Source of the DNA: Scopulibacillus daqui
GTDB taxonomy: Bacteria > Bacillota > Bacilli > Bacillales > Sporolactobacillaceae
Reading direction: 5' to 3'
DNA: 64,000 nucleotides
Assembly (NCBI RefSeq): GCF_016908855.1
Contig: NZ_JAFBER010000016.1
Location: 1 to 64,000, forward strand
Below, one piece after another: positions 26,008 to 35,191 of the stretch. Made by a program: the position numbers and the translations under genes. The notes under the pieces are model-generated. The model saw nothing but the letters and a program-made list of their open reading frames with translations. It searched no databases and was not told where the DNA came from. Numbering within the stretch: the stretch's first letter is position 1; each line of letters starts with the position of its first letter.

Positions 26008-27564
26008 GTGATTAATAGGAATATCTTTTTTCCTGTTAAAAGAAAAAGCCTTGTTTGCTGTGTGATGATGACAGCTTTGTTGGCTTTCATTATTTTTATT
26101 TCTAAACCTGCATATGCTGTGTCGCCTCCTCCGGCAAGTCAAAGCTATTATATGAATACTATCGATACTAATACGCTTTATGACATGGGATATCAGAAAG
26201 GACAGGAAGATAATAAAACACCGGGTACACAAAACAGCGTGATTATCCTTGATTTTGGCAGTCAAACGAAAAGCGCCGACAGCGGGCCTTCTTTGTTTGG
26301 AGGGCCGGATGCTTCGCTTCAAGAAGTGGAGAATGCTGTTGAGGCTTATTCAAAAGGCTATTGGAAAGGGACAGGGTCAGATAATCAATCGACCATACAC
26401 TTAGTTGTAGGAACGAATAATTCAAGCCAGGCGACTTATTCGAACGGCAAAGCATGGGCTGAGATGGTGAATCATATCGCCAGCTATAATGCTGATCACT
26501 CATACTCTGATCAAGTCGTTTTAGACGGCGGCAATGATATGGAACCAATATTTAATAGTCCTGACGCTACGAAAGAATGGGTGGATGGGTACGCTTCCGC
26601 CTATCGTTACTTTTTATATAATTATGGCAGCGCCGACGGCTGTCCGGCCGAAGATGCCCCAACAGGCTCCGGCAATGGGATGTGCAGCAATAATTGGACG
26701 CAAGAGGACATCTATCAAATCTCGTGGGGAGCCCCGCCGGCGTTGGCTATTCCCGAAATTTACAACGAATCCGGTACATCAGCGAAACAATGGCAAAATA
26801 TAAGCAAATATGCGGCAGTACATGATCATGGCATGCAATTGAAAGGGGCAATGACACAAGACGGCGCCTGTAACCAACAAGACAGCAACTGTATAGCAGG
26901 AACAGATAATAAGCCTGAAGAAGGATGGCAGCAGCTATACGATCAACTTAACAAAGACCCTGATACCCGCCAGTCAGAACTTCCATATTCTACAGACATC
27001 ACATGGTGGACAGATGAAACTTCAGCCCAAAGCAGCGATACAACTGTAAAATCGGCCTCTAGTGAACGGTCTGCTTCAATGAAAAAAAGCGATAATATTC
27101 ATCTGCCGGCAATAAAGCAAGCGATTGAAAACCGGCACTTAAAAGATATGCAGCAAGCTCGCAATAAATATAGGCTAAAGGCTGATGTGAAGTCTATCCC
27201 TGATGTCATTCAGCATGACAAAAAATGGACAGCCAAAATACTGTCACACATTGATGATCCAATCAATAATCATCAGGTTAATTTTACCAATGGTTGGAGA
27301 GGAACTAATCAGAGCCCGAAAAGTAAAGGGAAATACTCAACCGTTGAAGCAGGGGCTCTTAAGAACGATCTTAAACAGGGCGTTATCATTGTCCACCAAT
27401 TAAATAACAAACGATTGCTGATAAGTGAAAAGAAATTTAAAACACCTGGCAAACATGGAGCGGTTAAAGTTATTGAAAATCGTGGTGATCATCTTGTTAT
27501 CAGAGCCAAGGATGGTTATGAATGGATTTTCAACACAGTTACAGGCAATTTTCAAGACAAATGA
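26008..27564 (+). CDS. Large secreted protein of unknown function
   Basis: A 518-residue protein. A signal peptide spans about residues 1-37 (basic start, hydrophobic core, AYA cleavage site). The N-terminal half has a barrel-like pattern: NTLYDMGYQKGQ, SVIILDFGSQ, STIHLVVGTNNS, QVVLDGGNDMEP and LYNYGSADGCP. NDMEP and the Trp-rich WGAPPALAIPEIYN suggest a carbohydrate-active fold, but no catalytic family could be assigned. A Ser-rich linker follows near 335-360. The C-terminal 120 residues form a separate hydrophilic module. GTG start after GAGAGGGG. From memory, similar exported proteins occur in Actinobacteria and Ktedonobacteria. Confidence 0.7.
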   Translation: MINRNIFFPVKRKSLVCCVMMTALLAFIIFISKPAYAVSPPPASQSYYMNTIDTNTLYDMGYQKGQEDNKTPGTQNSVIILDFGSQTKSADSGPSLFGGPDASLQEVENAVEAYSKGYWKGTGSDNQSTIHLVVGTNNSSQATYSNGKAWAEMVNHIASYNADHSYSDQVVLDGGNDMEPIFNSPDATKEWVDGYASAYRYFLYNYGSADGCPAEDAPTGSGNGMCSNNWTQEDIYQISWGAPPALAIPEIYNESGTSAKQWQNISKYAAVHDHGMQLKGAMTQDGACNQQDSNCIAGTDNKPEEGWQQLYDQLNKDPDTRQSELPYSTDITWWTDETSAQSSDTTVKSASSERSASMKKSDNIHLPAIKQAIENRHLKDMQQARNKYRLKADVKSIPDVIQHDKKWTAKILSHIDDPINNHQVNFTNGWRGTNQSPKSKGKYSTVEAGALKNDLKQGVIIVHQLNNKRLLISEKKFKTPGKHGAVKVIENRGDHLVIRAKDGYEWIFNTVTGNFQDK

Positions 27565-27611
27565 TCGTTTTCAATGACAGGATAATGAGCATGGATGTTT
27601 AATCTCCAAAT

Positions 27612-27648
27612 AGAAACCTCTCTGTTGCGATAACACAGAGAGGTTTCT
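27612..27648. terminator. Bidirectional terminator between the secreted-protein and DUF420 genes
   Basis: AGAAACCTCTCTGT pairs perfectly with ACAGAGAGGTTTCT across a 9-base loop between convergent genes. Confidence 0.75.
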
Positions 27649-27667
27649 TAGCGCTTATGTTATAAGC

Positions 27668-28210
27668 TTACTGATAATATGGGGAAATCATCAAATAAAC
27701 AATAACGCCTGTTAAGCTGACATACAGCCACAATGGCATTGTCCAGCGAGCCCATTTTCTATGCCTTTCGACTTTCGTCTGAAATCCCCATGTTAAGGTG
27801 AAAAGTGCCAGCACGACAATAATCGGCGCCAATGTGATGTGTGTGATTAATACGAAAAAGTAAATATACTTAAGGATTCCTTCGCCGCCATAATGCGTAT
27901 CTGGAGCAAATGAATGGTATATAAGATAGGAAATAAGAAATAAAGCCGTTGATGTAAACGCCGCTAAAATAAATCGTTTATGCATTTTAACGTTTTTCCT
28001 TAAAATAAAGTAAAGCGCAACTAATAAGAATACGAAAGTAAATGAATTAAAAATTGCATTTAATCTCGGGAAAATGGTGAGATCAAACGGCACGCTTTTA
28101 TGGTTCTTGGGCATGAAAAATAAAACGGCAATGATAATGTTTACAACGATGGAAAATGTAATAATCAATGGTGCAAAATTTCTATCTTTCATGGAACGCT
28201 TCTCACTCAT
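27668..28210 (-). CDS. DUF420 membrane protein (YozB-like)
   Basis: A 180-residue protein with five predicted spans. Conserved His residues are IYHSFAPDTHYGG, ITHITLAP and HRKWARWTMPLW, as in the DUF420/YozB family, which is related to CtaG/heme-copper accessory membrane proteins. ATG 28210 is chosen because GAGG lies 9 bases upstream. An in-frame GTG at 28225 overlaps that site. Function is unknown, though a link to cytochrome oxidase maturation is often supposed. Confidence 0.82.
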   Translation of the reverse strand: MSEKRSMKDRNFAPLIITFSIVVNIIIAVLFFMPKNHKSVPFDLTIFPRLNAIFNSFTFVFLLVALYFILRKNVKMHKRFILAAFTSTALFLISYLIYHSFAPDTHYGGEGILKYIYFFVLITHITLAPIIVVLALFTLTWGFQTKVERHRKWARWTMPLWLYVSLTGVIVYLMISPYYQ

Positions 28211-28349
28211 TATCATCTTCCTCACTAATAGTTTCTCTTAGATTATTGTAACATTTTCTTTATTGAACAAAAGTGACAGAGTGATGAAACATTAATAAGC
28301 AAATTGTTCATAAAATGACATTATAATTGACAACGGATCAGCAATTCTA

Positions 28350-28886
28350 TTATTTTTCCCAATGTTTTTTAATAAAATCATTCCGTCCGGACGCTTGCCG
28401 CTCCTGAACGTATTCTTCCGGGTTTTTTTTATAAAAATGCTGATGATATTCTTCCGCTGGATAAAAAGTTGAGGCGGGCAGAATTTTCGTGACAATCGGC
28501 TTATTGAACCGTCCGCTTTTTGCCAATTCCTCTTTAGATTGTTCTGCCAAAATTCTTTGTTCTTCATTATGATAAAAAATAGCGGTTCGATATTGGCTGC
28601 CCCGGTCAAAAAATTGTCCGCCGTCATCAGTCGGATCTATTTGCGGCCAATAGATGTCAAGCAATTTTTTATACGGGAAAACAGCCGGATCAAAAGTGAT
28701 TTGCACAACTTCATAATGCCCTGTTTCACCTGTACAAACATCTTCATAAGTAGGGTTTTTCGTATGGCCGCCAGAATAGCCGGAAACGACTTTATGGATT
28801 CCCGGATATTCATCAAATGGTTTGACCATGCACCAGAAACAGCCGCCTGCAAAGGTTGCTAGTTCGTATTTTTTTCCTTCCATCAT
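28350..28886 (-). CDS. msrA: Peptide methionine sulfoxide reductase A
   Basis: A 178-residue MsrA that reduces methionine-S-sulfoxide in proteins. The catalytic GGCFWC motif lies at about residues 13-18. [27 protein letters not shown] and [22 protein letters not shown] are family hallmarks. ATG 28886 follows AAAGGA by 6 bases. An ATG at 28901 lies upstream of this site. No msrB is fused or adjacent. Confidence 0.93.
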   Translation of the reverse strand: MMEGKKYELATFAGGCFWCMVKPFDEYPGIHKVVSGYSGGHTKNPTYEDVCTGETGHYEVVQITFDPAVFPYKKLLDIYWPQIDPTDDGGQFFDRGSQYRTAIFYHNEEQRILAEQSKEELAKSGRFNKPIVTKILPASTFYPAEEYHQHFYKKNPEEYVQERQASGRNDFIKKHWEK

Positions 28887-28901
28887 TTTAATTCCTTTCA
28901 T

Positions 28902-29289
28902 TATTCTTTAAATAATAAATTATCATAGGCGGTCATTCCATTCAATTCATCTGTAATCCTCAGACACTATCAGCTTTATTCATCAACTAATGGCAGACGA
29001 AAGGTTATATAAGAAAAGGCAGGAAGAAGTTAATGTTTTGAAAGGAGCGAGGAACTGCTGATGATTTAGAAGGGGCTTTATTTCTGGCTTTAAAAAAGCC
29101 GAAAACTTAGGCGATATACGGACAAAACGTTTCAGCCTTTCTTCAGTATCTTCTATACCCTCTTATGAAACGAAGGATTTTCAATTCCTGTTTGGAAACC
29201 TTCACTCTTAATGCCCCGTTTTTGTTCCTCTCCAGTTAAGAGATTCACGTTTCACGAGTTCAAACACCTTTATTTTCCAGTCATCTCAT
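28902..29289. other. Intergenic region upstream of msrA
   Basis: No recognised gene. On the minus strand there is a short coding-like stretch with a stop at about 29212 (reading KVFELVKRESLNWRG), but no start or family was seen. It may hold relics. A GGCTTT-AAAGCC mini-hairpin lies near 29085-29100. Confidence 0.25.
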
Positions 29290-29341
29290 TGAAAAACTGC
29301 ACCTCCAAGCATGATTTATGTTTAACAATCGGGGTGCAGTT
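29290..29341 (-). terminator. Terminator of the Prli42-like gene
   Basis: AACTGCACC (29295-29303) pairs with GGTGCAGTT (29333-29341). Five T follow on the minus strand. Confidence 0.6.
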
Positions 29342-29359
29342 CGTGATTTCAATCTTTTC

Positions 29360-29455
29360 TTATGAAAAAATCATGGCAAACGCTGAAGAAAAAGTCGTTA
29401 ATATCAGTGCTAGAAGCATTATAAAAATGACGATTTTAAAAGTTTTGCGAGGCAT
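29360..29455 (-). CDS. prli42: Prli42-like 31-residue membrane miniprotein
   Basis: The minus-strand frame ATG 29455 to TAA 29360 encodes MPRKTFKIVIFIMLLALILT and a further 11 residues ending AFAMIFS. A short basic N-terminus precedes a single membrane span. This matches the plan of Prli42, the Listeria miniprotein that anchors the stressosome to the membrane (basic start, V/I-rich helix with an M-L-x-M/L-x-L-T/S-T core). A strong AGGAGGG site lies 7 bases upstream and a hairpin terminator follows. The gene is divergent from mce. Confidence 0.72.
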   Translation of the reverse strand: MPRKTFKIVIFIMLLALILTTFSSAFAMIFS

Positions 29456-29691
29456 ATCTTTCCCTCCTATAAAAAACTAATAAATTCTATAAAGCAGAGG
29501 TTATATTATAACATTTATAACATGAATTCGAGATAAATGAAAAATTTTTTATATGTTAAGTATAAATCGCCAAGTATTAGGGCGGTCTATAATGGTTCAT
29601 TTTACGGACAAGCGTTTTAAAAATCATAAATAGATTAGATTTGCGGTATTTTTGTGAATACTAATGGAAAGATGTATTCGAGGTGAAGAAA

Positions 29692-30108
29692 TTGAAAGAG
29701 AGCACTTTTGAATCCCAAAACATCGATCATATTGGTATTGCTGTAAAATCATTAGAAAAATCGATTCCGCTCTATCAAGAGATTTTGAACTTTGAATATG
29801 AAGGCACAGAAGAATTGGAAGATCAGCAGGTTAGAGCGGCCTTTTTCAAAACGGGTCATAGCCGGATTGAACTGCTTGAACCGATGAATCATTTAAGCCC
29901 GGTGGCCACATTCATTAAAAAAAGAGGCGAAGGCATCCATCATATCGCCCTAAAAGTGGAAAATATCGATGAGCGTATTCAGCAATTAAAAGCCCAAGGC
30001 ATCCGGATGATTGACCAAAAGCCGAGAATTGGCGCAAAAAAAGTGACTATAGCCTTTATCCATCCGAATTCAACACACGGCGTCCTTTATGAATTATGCC
30101 AACAATAG
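29692..30108 (+). CDS. mce: Methylmalonyl-CoA epimerase
   Basis: A 138-residue VOC-superfamily enzyme that racemises methylmalonyl-CoA. NIDHIGIAVKSLEKSIPLYQ and GIHHIALKVENIDERI are the two VOC half-sites with metal His residues, and HGVLYELCQ is the C-terminal Glu ligand region. TTG 29692 is the chosen start since GAGGTGA lies 6 bases upstream; the in-frame GTG at 29683 overlaps that site. It precedes the carboxyltransferase by 16 bases, as yqjC-yqjD in B. subtilis. Confidence 0.88.
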   Translation: MKESTFESQNIDHIGIAVKSLEKSIPLYQEILNFEYEGTEELEDQQVRAAFFKTGHSRIELLEPMNHLSPVATFIKKRGEGIHHIALKVENIDERIQQLKAQGIRMIDQKPRIGAKKVTIAFIHPNSTHGVLYELCQQ

Positions 30109-30124
30109 GAGAAGGAGTTATAGC

Positions 30125-31669
30125 ATGGATATCTATGAAAAAATCAAAGAACTTTCCGACAAGCGTTATAACGTAGAACTGGGCGGCGGTGATAACCCTA
30201 TCTTTAAGCAGCATAAAAAGGGCAAATTAACGGCTCGAGAGCGGATAGAACGATTGCTGGATAAAGGGACATTTGTTGAATTGCATCCGTTCATTGAACA
30301 CCGCGCGCAAAAATTAGGTTTTTCTGATAAAGCGCCTGGCGAGGGTGTTGTGACTGGTTATGGTAAAATAGAAGGGCGGTCTGTTTATTTATTTGCCCAA
30401 GATTTTACCGTATTCGGCGGTGCGCTTGGAGAAATGCATGGTCGAAAGATTGCACATGTCATGGATCTTGCCGCAAAAACCGGCGTTCCATTGATCGGCT
30501 TGAATGATTCTGGAGGCGCTCGCATCCAAGAAGGTGTCGTGTCTTTGGATGGCTACGGCCAAGTGTTTTACCGGAATGCGGTTTATTCAGGCGTTATCCC
30601 GCAAATTTCAGTTATTATGGGATCCTGTGCAGGCGGTGCGGTCTATTCTCCTGCCCTTACTGATTTTGTTATTATGGTTGAAAACACCAGTCAGATGTTT
30701 ATTACCGGACCTAAGGTGATTGAAGCGATCAGCGGTGAACAAATTTCCCCTGAGGAACTTGGGGGTTCAAATGTACATAACCGGATCAGCGGGAATGCCC
30801 ACTTTTCAGCGGAAAGTGAGGAAGAGGCACTAAAGCTTGTCCGCCGTCTCTTAAGTTATTTGCCGCAAAACAGCGAAGAAGAGCCGCCAAAAGCAAATCC
30901 AAATAAAGATGACGATTATCTGGAAGATATATTGGATGCGGTATCCTTTGATCCGATGCGTCCTTATGATGTATGCAAAGTCATTCATCAAGTATTTGAC
31001 GATGGCTCATTTTTTGAAGTGCAAAGCCAATTTGCAAAAAATGCAGTGATAGGATTTGCCAGATTGAAAGGCAGGACAGTCGGCGTCATTTGCAATCAGC
31101 CAAAGATGATGGCCGGCGGGCTGGATATCAATGCCTCAGATAAAATTTCACGTTTTATCAGGTTTTGCGATGCATTCAATATTCCTCTCGTCACTTTTGA
31201 AGATGTTACTGGCTTCTTGCCGGGCATTAAGCAGGAACACGCCGGAATTATTCGTCATGGCGCCAAGATTTTGTATGCTTATTCTGAAGCGACAGTGCCG
31301 AAGATCACAGTTATTTTAAGAAAAGCTTACGGAGGCGCTTACGTCGCGCTCAACAGCAAGTCGATCGGTGCTGATTTAGTTTACGCTTGGCCAAATGCTG
31401 AAATCGCAGTGATGGGACCAGAGGGTGCGTCTGAAATTATTTTTGCAAAAGAGATAAAAGAAAGCGGCGATCCGGAAAGAACAAAAGCGGAAAAAACCCG
31501 TGAATACCGGGAGAAAATCGCCAGTCCCTTTGTGGCAGCTGCCCACGGTTTGATTGATGATATTATAGACCCGAGAGAGACGCGGATTAAACTGGTGCAA
31601 GCACTTGACATGCTGTCAGGAAAAAAAGAAAGCCGCCCTAAGAAGAAACACGGCAATATGCCTTTATAG
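30125..31669 (+). CDS. Acyl-CoA carboxylase carboxyltransferase subunit (PccB/YqjD-like)
   Basis: A 514-residue carboxyltransferase that moves carboxyl groups between biotin and propionyl- or methylmalonyl-CoA. The two crotonase-fold halves show GLNDSGGARIQEGV, SVIMGSCAGGAVYSPALTDF, TFEDVTGFLPGIKQEHAGIIRHGAK and KAYGGAYVALNSKSIGAD. GAAGGAG precedes ATG 30125; an upstream in-frame ATG at 30089 lies inside mce. Together with the epimerase it links odd-chain and branched-chain acyl-CoA to succinyl-CoA. Confidence 0.9.
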   Translation: MDIYEKIKELSDKRYNVELGGGDNPIFKQHKKGKLTARERIERLLDKGTFVELHPFIEHRAQKLGFSDKAPGEGVVTGYGKIEGRSVYLFAQDFTVFGGALGEMHGRKIAHVMDLAAKTGVPLIGLNDSGGARIQEGVVSLDGYGQVFYRNAVYSGVIPQISVIMGSCAGGAVYSPALTDFVIMVENTSQMFITGPKVIEAISGEQISPEELGGSNVHNRISGNAHFSAESEEEALKLVRRLLSYLPQNSEEEPPKANPNKDDDYLEDILDAVSFDPMRPYDVCKVIHQVFDDGSFFEVQSQFAKNAVIGFARLKGRTVGVICNQPKMMAGGLDINASDKISRFIRFCDAFNIPLVTFEDVTGFLPGIKQEHAGIIRHGAKILYAYSEATVPKITVILRKAYGGAYVALNSKSIGADLVYAWPNAEIAVMGPEGASEIIFAKEIKESGDPERTKAEKTREYREKIASPFVAAAHGLIDDIIDPRETRIKLVQALDMLSGKKESRPKKKHGNMPL

Positions 31670-31717
31670 CAGGAGAATGTGATTCTCGCAAACATTTACA
31701 TAGAAAGGTGATGCGTT

Positions 31718-32836
31718 ATGGTTAATGAAGAAAGACTCGTCAAAGAATTTATGGAGCTTGTCCAAATTGACTCGGAAACTGGAGAGGAAGAGGAGATTTC
31801 CAAAGTATTAAAAGAAAAATTTACAAGTCTCGGCTTGAAAGTAGAAGAAGACAATGCTAAAGAAATCACAGGGCACGGCGCAAACAATTTAGTTTGCACG
31901 CTTGAAGGGAAAGCCGGCGGCGATACCATTTATTTTACGTCCCATATGGATACTGTTGTTCCCGGCAAAGGCATTAAGCCTTCAATCCAAGATGGTTATA
32001 TCGTTTCAGACGGCACAACGATTTTAGGTTCAGATGATAAGGCTGGTCTTGCCGCTATGTTAGAGGCGATTCGCATCATTAAGGAAAATAACATGCCTCA
32101 CAGCACTGTCCAATTTATTATTACTGTCGGCGAAGAATCAGGTCTTGTCGGTGCCAAAGCCTTGGATACGTCTCTTGTCAAAGCAAAGTACGGCTATGCT
32201 CTGGACAGCGACGGCCCTGTCGGAGACATTATCACTGCGGCGCCAACACAAGCGAAAATAAACGCCAAAATTTACGGCAAAACCGCCCATGCTGGAGTAG
32301 AGCCGGAAAAAGGCATCTCAGCTATCAGCATTGCTGCCAAAGCCATTACGAAAATGCCGCTCGGACGAATCGATAAGGAAACAACAGCGAATATCGGCCG
32401 CTTTGCCGGCGGAAAACAAACAAACATCGTATGCGATTACGTAGAAATCCTTGCCGAAGCCCGCTCGCTTGTTAAAGAAAAAATGGAAGCTCAAACCGAA
32501 AAAATGAAAAAAGCTTTTGAAGAGACCGCGCAAGAAATGGGCGGACGCGCTGAAGTGGACATTGAAGTTGCCTATCCGGGCTTCGCATTCAAAGACGGCG
32601 ATCACTTAGTTGAAGTAGCCAAACGTGCCGCTCAGTCGATCGGCCGCGAGCCTCGGTTATTGGAAAGCGGCGGAGGAAGCGACGGCAATGTCATTGCCGG
32701 ACATGGCATTCCAACCGTTAACCTTGCTGTCGGCTACGAAAACATCCATACAACCAATGAAAAAATGCCGATTAAAGAACTTTACAAAACAAGCGAAATG
32801 GTGCTGGCGGTTATTAAGGAAGTAACAAAAGCTTAA
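31718..32836 (+). CDS. M20 metallopeptidase, PepT-like (YqjE)
   Basis: A 372-residue zinc peptidase of the M20B family (tripeptidase-like). Metal-ligand segments seen are YFTSHMDTVVPG, GSDDKAGLAAMLEAI, GEESGLVGAK, LDSDGPVGDI and SGGGSDGNVIAGHGIPTVNL. It starts at ATG 31718 after GAAAGGTGATGC. It is the third gene of the mce set, as in yqjC-D-E. Confidence 0.88.
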   Translation: MVNEERLVKEFMELVQIDSETGEEEEISKVLKEKFTSLGLKVEEDNAKEITGHGANNLVCTLEGKAGGDTIYFTSHMDTVVPGKGIKPSIQDGYIVSDGTTILGSDDKAGLAAMLEAIRIIKENNMPHSTVQFIITVGEESGLVGAKALDTSLVKAKYGYALDSDGPVGDIITAAPTQAKINAKIYGKTAHAGVEPEKGISAISIAAKAITKMPLGRIDKETTANIGRFAGGKQTNIVCDYVEILAEARSLVKEKMEAQTEKMKKAFEETAQEMGGRAEVDIEVAYPGFAFKDGDHLVEVAKRAAQSIGREPRLLESGGGSDGNVIAGHGIPTVNLAVGYENIHTTNEKMPIKELYKTSEMVLAVIKEVTKA

Positions 32837-32857
32837 ACACACCGGTATGACCAAAGG

Positions 32858-32890
32858 GCGTGTCTCGAATCTCCGGGACACGCTTTTTTA
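32858..32890 (+). terminator. Terminator after the yqjE-like gene
   Basis: GCGTGTC (32858-32864) pairs with GACACGC (32877-32883) and is followed by six T. Confidence 0.8.
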
Positions 32891-33172
32891 TTGTTTAGTT
32901 ATAATTTCAAAAAATGATGATGAGCTTCTAAAGAAACTAGAAGAAGGAGATATAAGTAACGGATAAAATTTGTTCCAAACTTCAACCAATCGTCTGTTTA
33001 TGCTAGTTGACAGAGGTCAGTTCAAATTTGCCGATATCAGGCTTTTTTCATGCCGGGAAATCATACAAAAAATCCAAGCCTATTAGATTTGATGGTATAT
33101 AAAGGCAGGAAGCATGATGATTATATTTTGAATGATGTCGAAAAAAGCAGAGTGAAATAATTATCTGAACCA
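32891..33172. other. Intergenic region with a coding-like tail
   Basis: An in-frame stretch ending at the TAA 32964-32966 reads LVIISKNDDELLKKLEEGD, as if it were the end of a protein. It has no start codon and runs back into the terminator. It may be a gene remnant. The remainder shows no gene. Confidence 0.25.
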
Positions 33173-33305
33173 TTGAAATATAATGAAAAATAGGTATAAT
33201 GATGATAGTTCTATATAAATGAAATGTGAAATGGCGTTTCAAATATCGAAATATTAAGAAAATGGAAGCGGTAACATAACCGAAGCGCTAACGCGGCGCT
33301 TTTTA
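33173..33305 (+). ncRNA. Candidate short leader RNA or attenuator ahead of the LysP-like permease
   Basis: TTGAAA (33173-33178) and TATAAT (33195-33200) with 16-base spacing form a good promoter. AAGCGC (33283-33288) pairs with GCGCTT (33296-33301) and is followed by T residues, so transcription could end after about 100 bases. No protein frame of note lies between. Either a small RNA or an attenuated leader for the permease at 33519 is possible. No known riboswitch motif was recognised. Confidence 0.4.
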
Positions 33306-33348
33306 AAAAGGACTTAAGTTAGGAAACGATTAATCCATCGTTCTAATG

Positions 33349-33377
33349 GCATAGGTTTATATACAGCCATGCCTTTT
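33349..33377 (+). other. Second hairpin in the permease leader
   Basis: GGCAT pairs with ATGCC across a 16-base loop and is followed by five T. It is weak by itself, but with the hairpin at 33283-33305 it makes two terminator-like structures before the permease start. Confidence 0.3.
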
Positions 33378-33518
33378 TACAGGATATATGGGAAAGTCAA
33401 GTCTGATCATACGATGCTCCGGCTTTGCTGAAATCATATCAGAAACAATGCTTTAAACTATTCAAGTAAAGTCTTCCCAAATCGCACTTGAAAACAAATG
33501 AGATAGGGAGTGTAGAAT

Positions 33519-34994
33519 TTGGAAAAAACCATCCAGATGCTTGAAACAGGCGAGACCAGTTCATCAGAACATGAGTTGAAAAGAAATCTGAAATTCCGTC
33601 ATCTTATTATGATTTCTTTAGGAGGAGCAATTGGTACGGGATTATTTCTCACCACTGGCGCTACCATTCATACGGCAGGTCCGGGCGGTGCGCTTTTGGC
33701 TTACATGATGATTGGAATAATGATTTTTTTTATTATGACTTCGCTTGGAGAAATGGCAGCTTACATGCCGATAAGCGGTTCATTAAGTGCTTATGGCACG
33801 CGGTTTGTTGATCCTGCTTTCGGTTTGGCGTTAGGTTGGAACTATTGGTTTAACGGAGCCATTACGCTTCCTGCAGAATTGTCAGCTGCGACACTCATTA
33901 TGAAGTTTTGGTTTCCTCACAGTCCATCATTATTATGGAGCGGGATGTTTCTTCTTATTATTTTTACAATCAATGTCTTGTCTGTTAAAAGTTATGGAGA
34001 AGGAGAGTATTGGTTTTCATTTGTTAAAGTGGCTACGGTTATTATCTTTATTATTGTTGGGGTTTTAATGATCTTTGGCATTATGGGCGGACAAGCTGTC
34101 GGATTTAAAAACTTAACGATCGGCGATGCGCCTTTCCGTGGGGGTTTTATGACCGTTTTTAGCGTAATGCTTGTAGCCGCCTATTCATTTCAAGGCGTAG
34201 AAATGGTCGGTATTGCGTCTGGAGAAAGCGAAAATCCGGAAAAAAATATTCCTAGAGCAACAAGAACGATCTTTTGGCGCATTTTATTGTTTTATGTGCT
34301 GGCGATATTTATTATAGGCTTGCTTATCCCCTATACTAATCATAAGCTGCTTAGCGATAATGTGATGGTCAGCCCATTTACGATGATTTTCCAAAAGGCC
34401 GGCTTGGCTTTTGCAGCTTCGGTCATGAATGCTGTCATTTTAACGGCAGTATTGTCAGCAGGAAACTCTTTTCTTTATGGTTCTTCCCGAATTTTACATG
34501 CAATGGCTTTATCGGGTCAGGCTCCGCGTTTTTTAGGCAAAGTGAACCGCCGCGGGGTGCCGATATACGCGCTGCTAGCCACAACAATATTCGGAATTTT
34601 GGCATTTCTATCTTCTGTAGTTGGCGATGGCGCCATCTATTATTGGCTGCTTAGTGCTTCATCGGTAACTGGATTTATTAATTGGCTTGGCATTTCTATC
34701 AGCCACTATCGTTTTCGAAAAGCATATATTGCCCAAGGCTATTCATTAGATGATCTTCCTTATCGGGCAAAATGGTTTCCTTTAGGACCAATTTTTGCTT
34801 TGATTGTTTGTCTCTTTGTATTATTAGGGCAAGGTTATCAAGAAATGACAGGCGGGCATATAGATTGGAAAAGTGTTATATCTATCTATCTAAGTATTCC
34901 ATTGTTTGTTTTCATATGGCTTGGATATAAATTGACGAAGAAGACGAAGGTCATACCTCTTAAAGAATGTGTTTTAGATCCTCAAAAAGATTAA
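33519..34994 (+). CDS. LysP-like amino acid permease (AAT family)
   Basis: A 491-residue transporter of about 12 spans. It follows E. coli LysP closely over long stretches: MISLGGAIGTGLFLTTGATI, GEMAAYMPISGS, GEGEYWFSFVKVATVIIFII, GIASGESENPEKNIPRA and NAVILTAVLSAGNSF. Lysine uptake is therefore likely. TTG start at 33519 after AGGGAGTG. A long leader with two hairpins precedes it, which suggests transcript-level control. Confidence 0.82.
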   Translation: MEKTIQMLETGETSSSEHELKRNLKFRHLIMISLGGAIGTGLFLTTGATIHTAGPGGALLAYMMIGIMIFFIMTSLGEMAAYMPISGSLSAYGTRFVDPAFGLALGWNYWFNGAITLPAELSAATLIMKFWFPHSPSLLWSGMFLLIIFTINVLSVKSYGEGEYWFSFVKVATVIIFIIVGVLMIFGIMGGQAVGFKNLTIGDAPFRGGFMTVFSVMLVAAYSFQGVEMVGIASGESENPEKNIPRATRTIFWRILLFYVLAIFIIGLLIPYTNHKLLSDNVMVSPFTMIFQKAGLAFAASVMNAVILTAVLSAGNSFLYGSSRILHAMALSGQAPRFLGKVNRRGVPIYALLATTIFGILAFLSSVVGDGAIYYWLLSASSVTGFINWLGISISHYRFRKAYIAQGYSLDDLPYRAKWFPLGPIFALIVCLFVLLGQGYQEMTGGHIDWKSVISIYLSIPLFVFIWLGYKLTKKTKVIPLKECVLDPQKD

Positions 34995-35035
34995 TGTAAA
35001 CATAACCCGTTCTTCAACCATCCCTGATGGTATCA

Positions 35036-35061
35036 GCCGATTCCCCTTAAAGGGGGTCGGC
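35036..35061. terminator. Hairpin after the LysP-like gene
   Basis: GCCGA...CCCC pairs with GGGG...TCGGC around a short loop. There is no T-run, so it is a weak terminator or mRNA-stabilising hairpin. Confidence 0.35.
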
Positions 35062-35191
35062 ATCCATTAAATAGACAGCGGCTTGACTATAATTCATAAG
35101 GTTCTTGAAAAGTTAAAGTGAAAATATCGAGAAGAAAGACAGTGAAACAGCTCTTCTTACATCAGAATACATAGATTTAATGATTTGCAGA

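Noticed and set aside
29211-29480. Plus-strand 89-residue frame upstream of mce
   Set aside because: It is antisense to the Prli42-like gene and its terminator, and its sequence looks non-coding with no ribosome site.
33048-33242. Minus-strand 64-residue frame in the permease leader
   Set aside because: Low-complexity composition, no ribosome site, and it overlaps the leader promoter.
33173-33518. Lysine riboswitch (L box) before the LysP-like permease
   Set aside because: The conserved AGAGGUGC-type core and internal motifs of the L box could not be found in the leader; only simple hairpins are visible.
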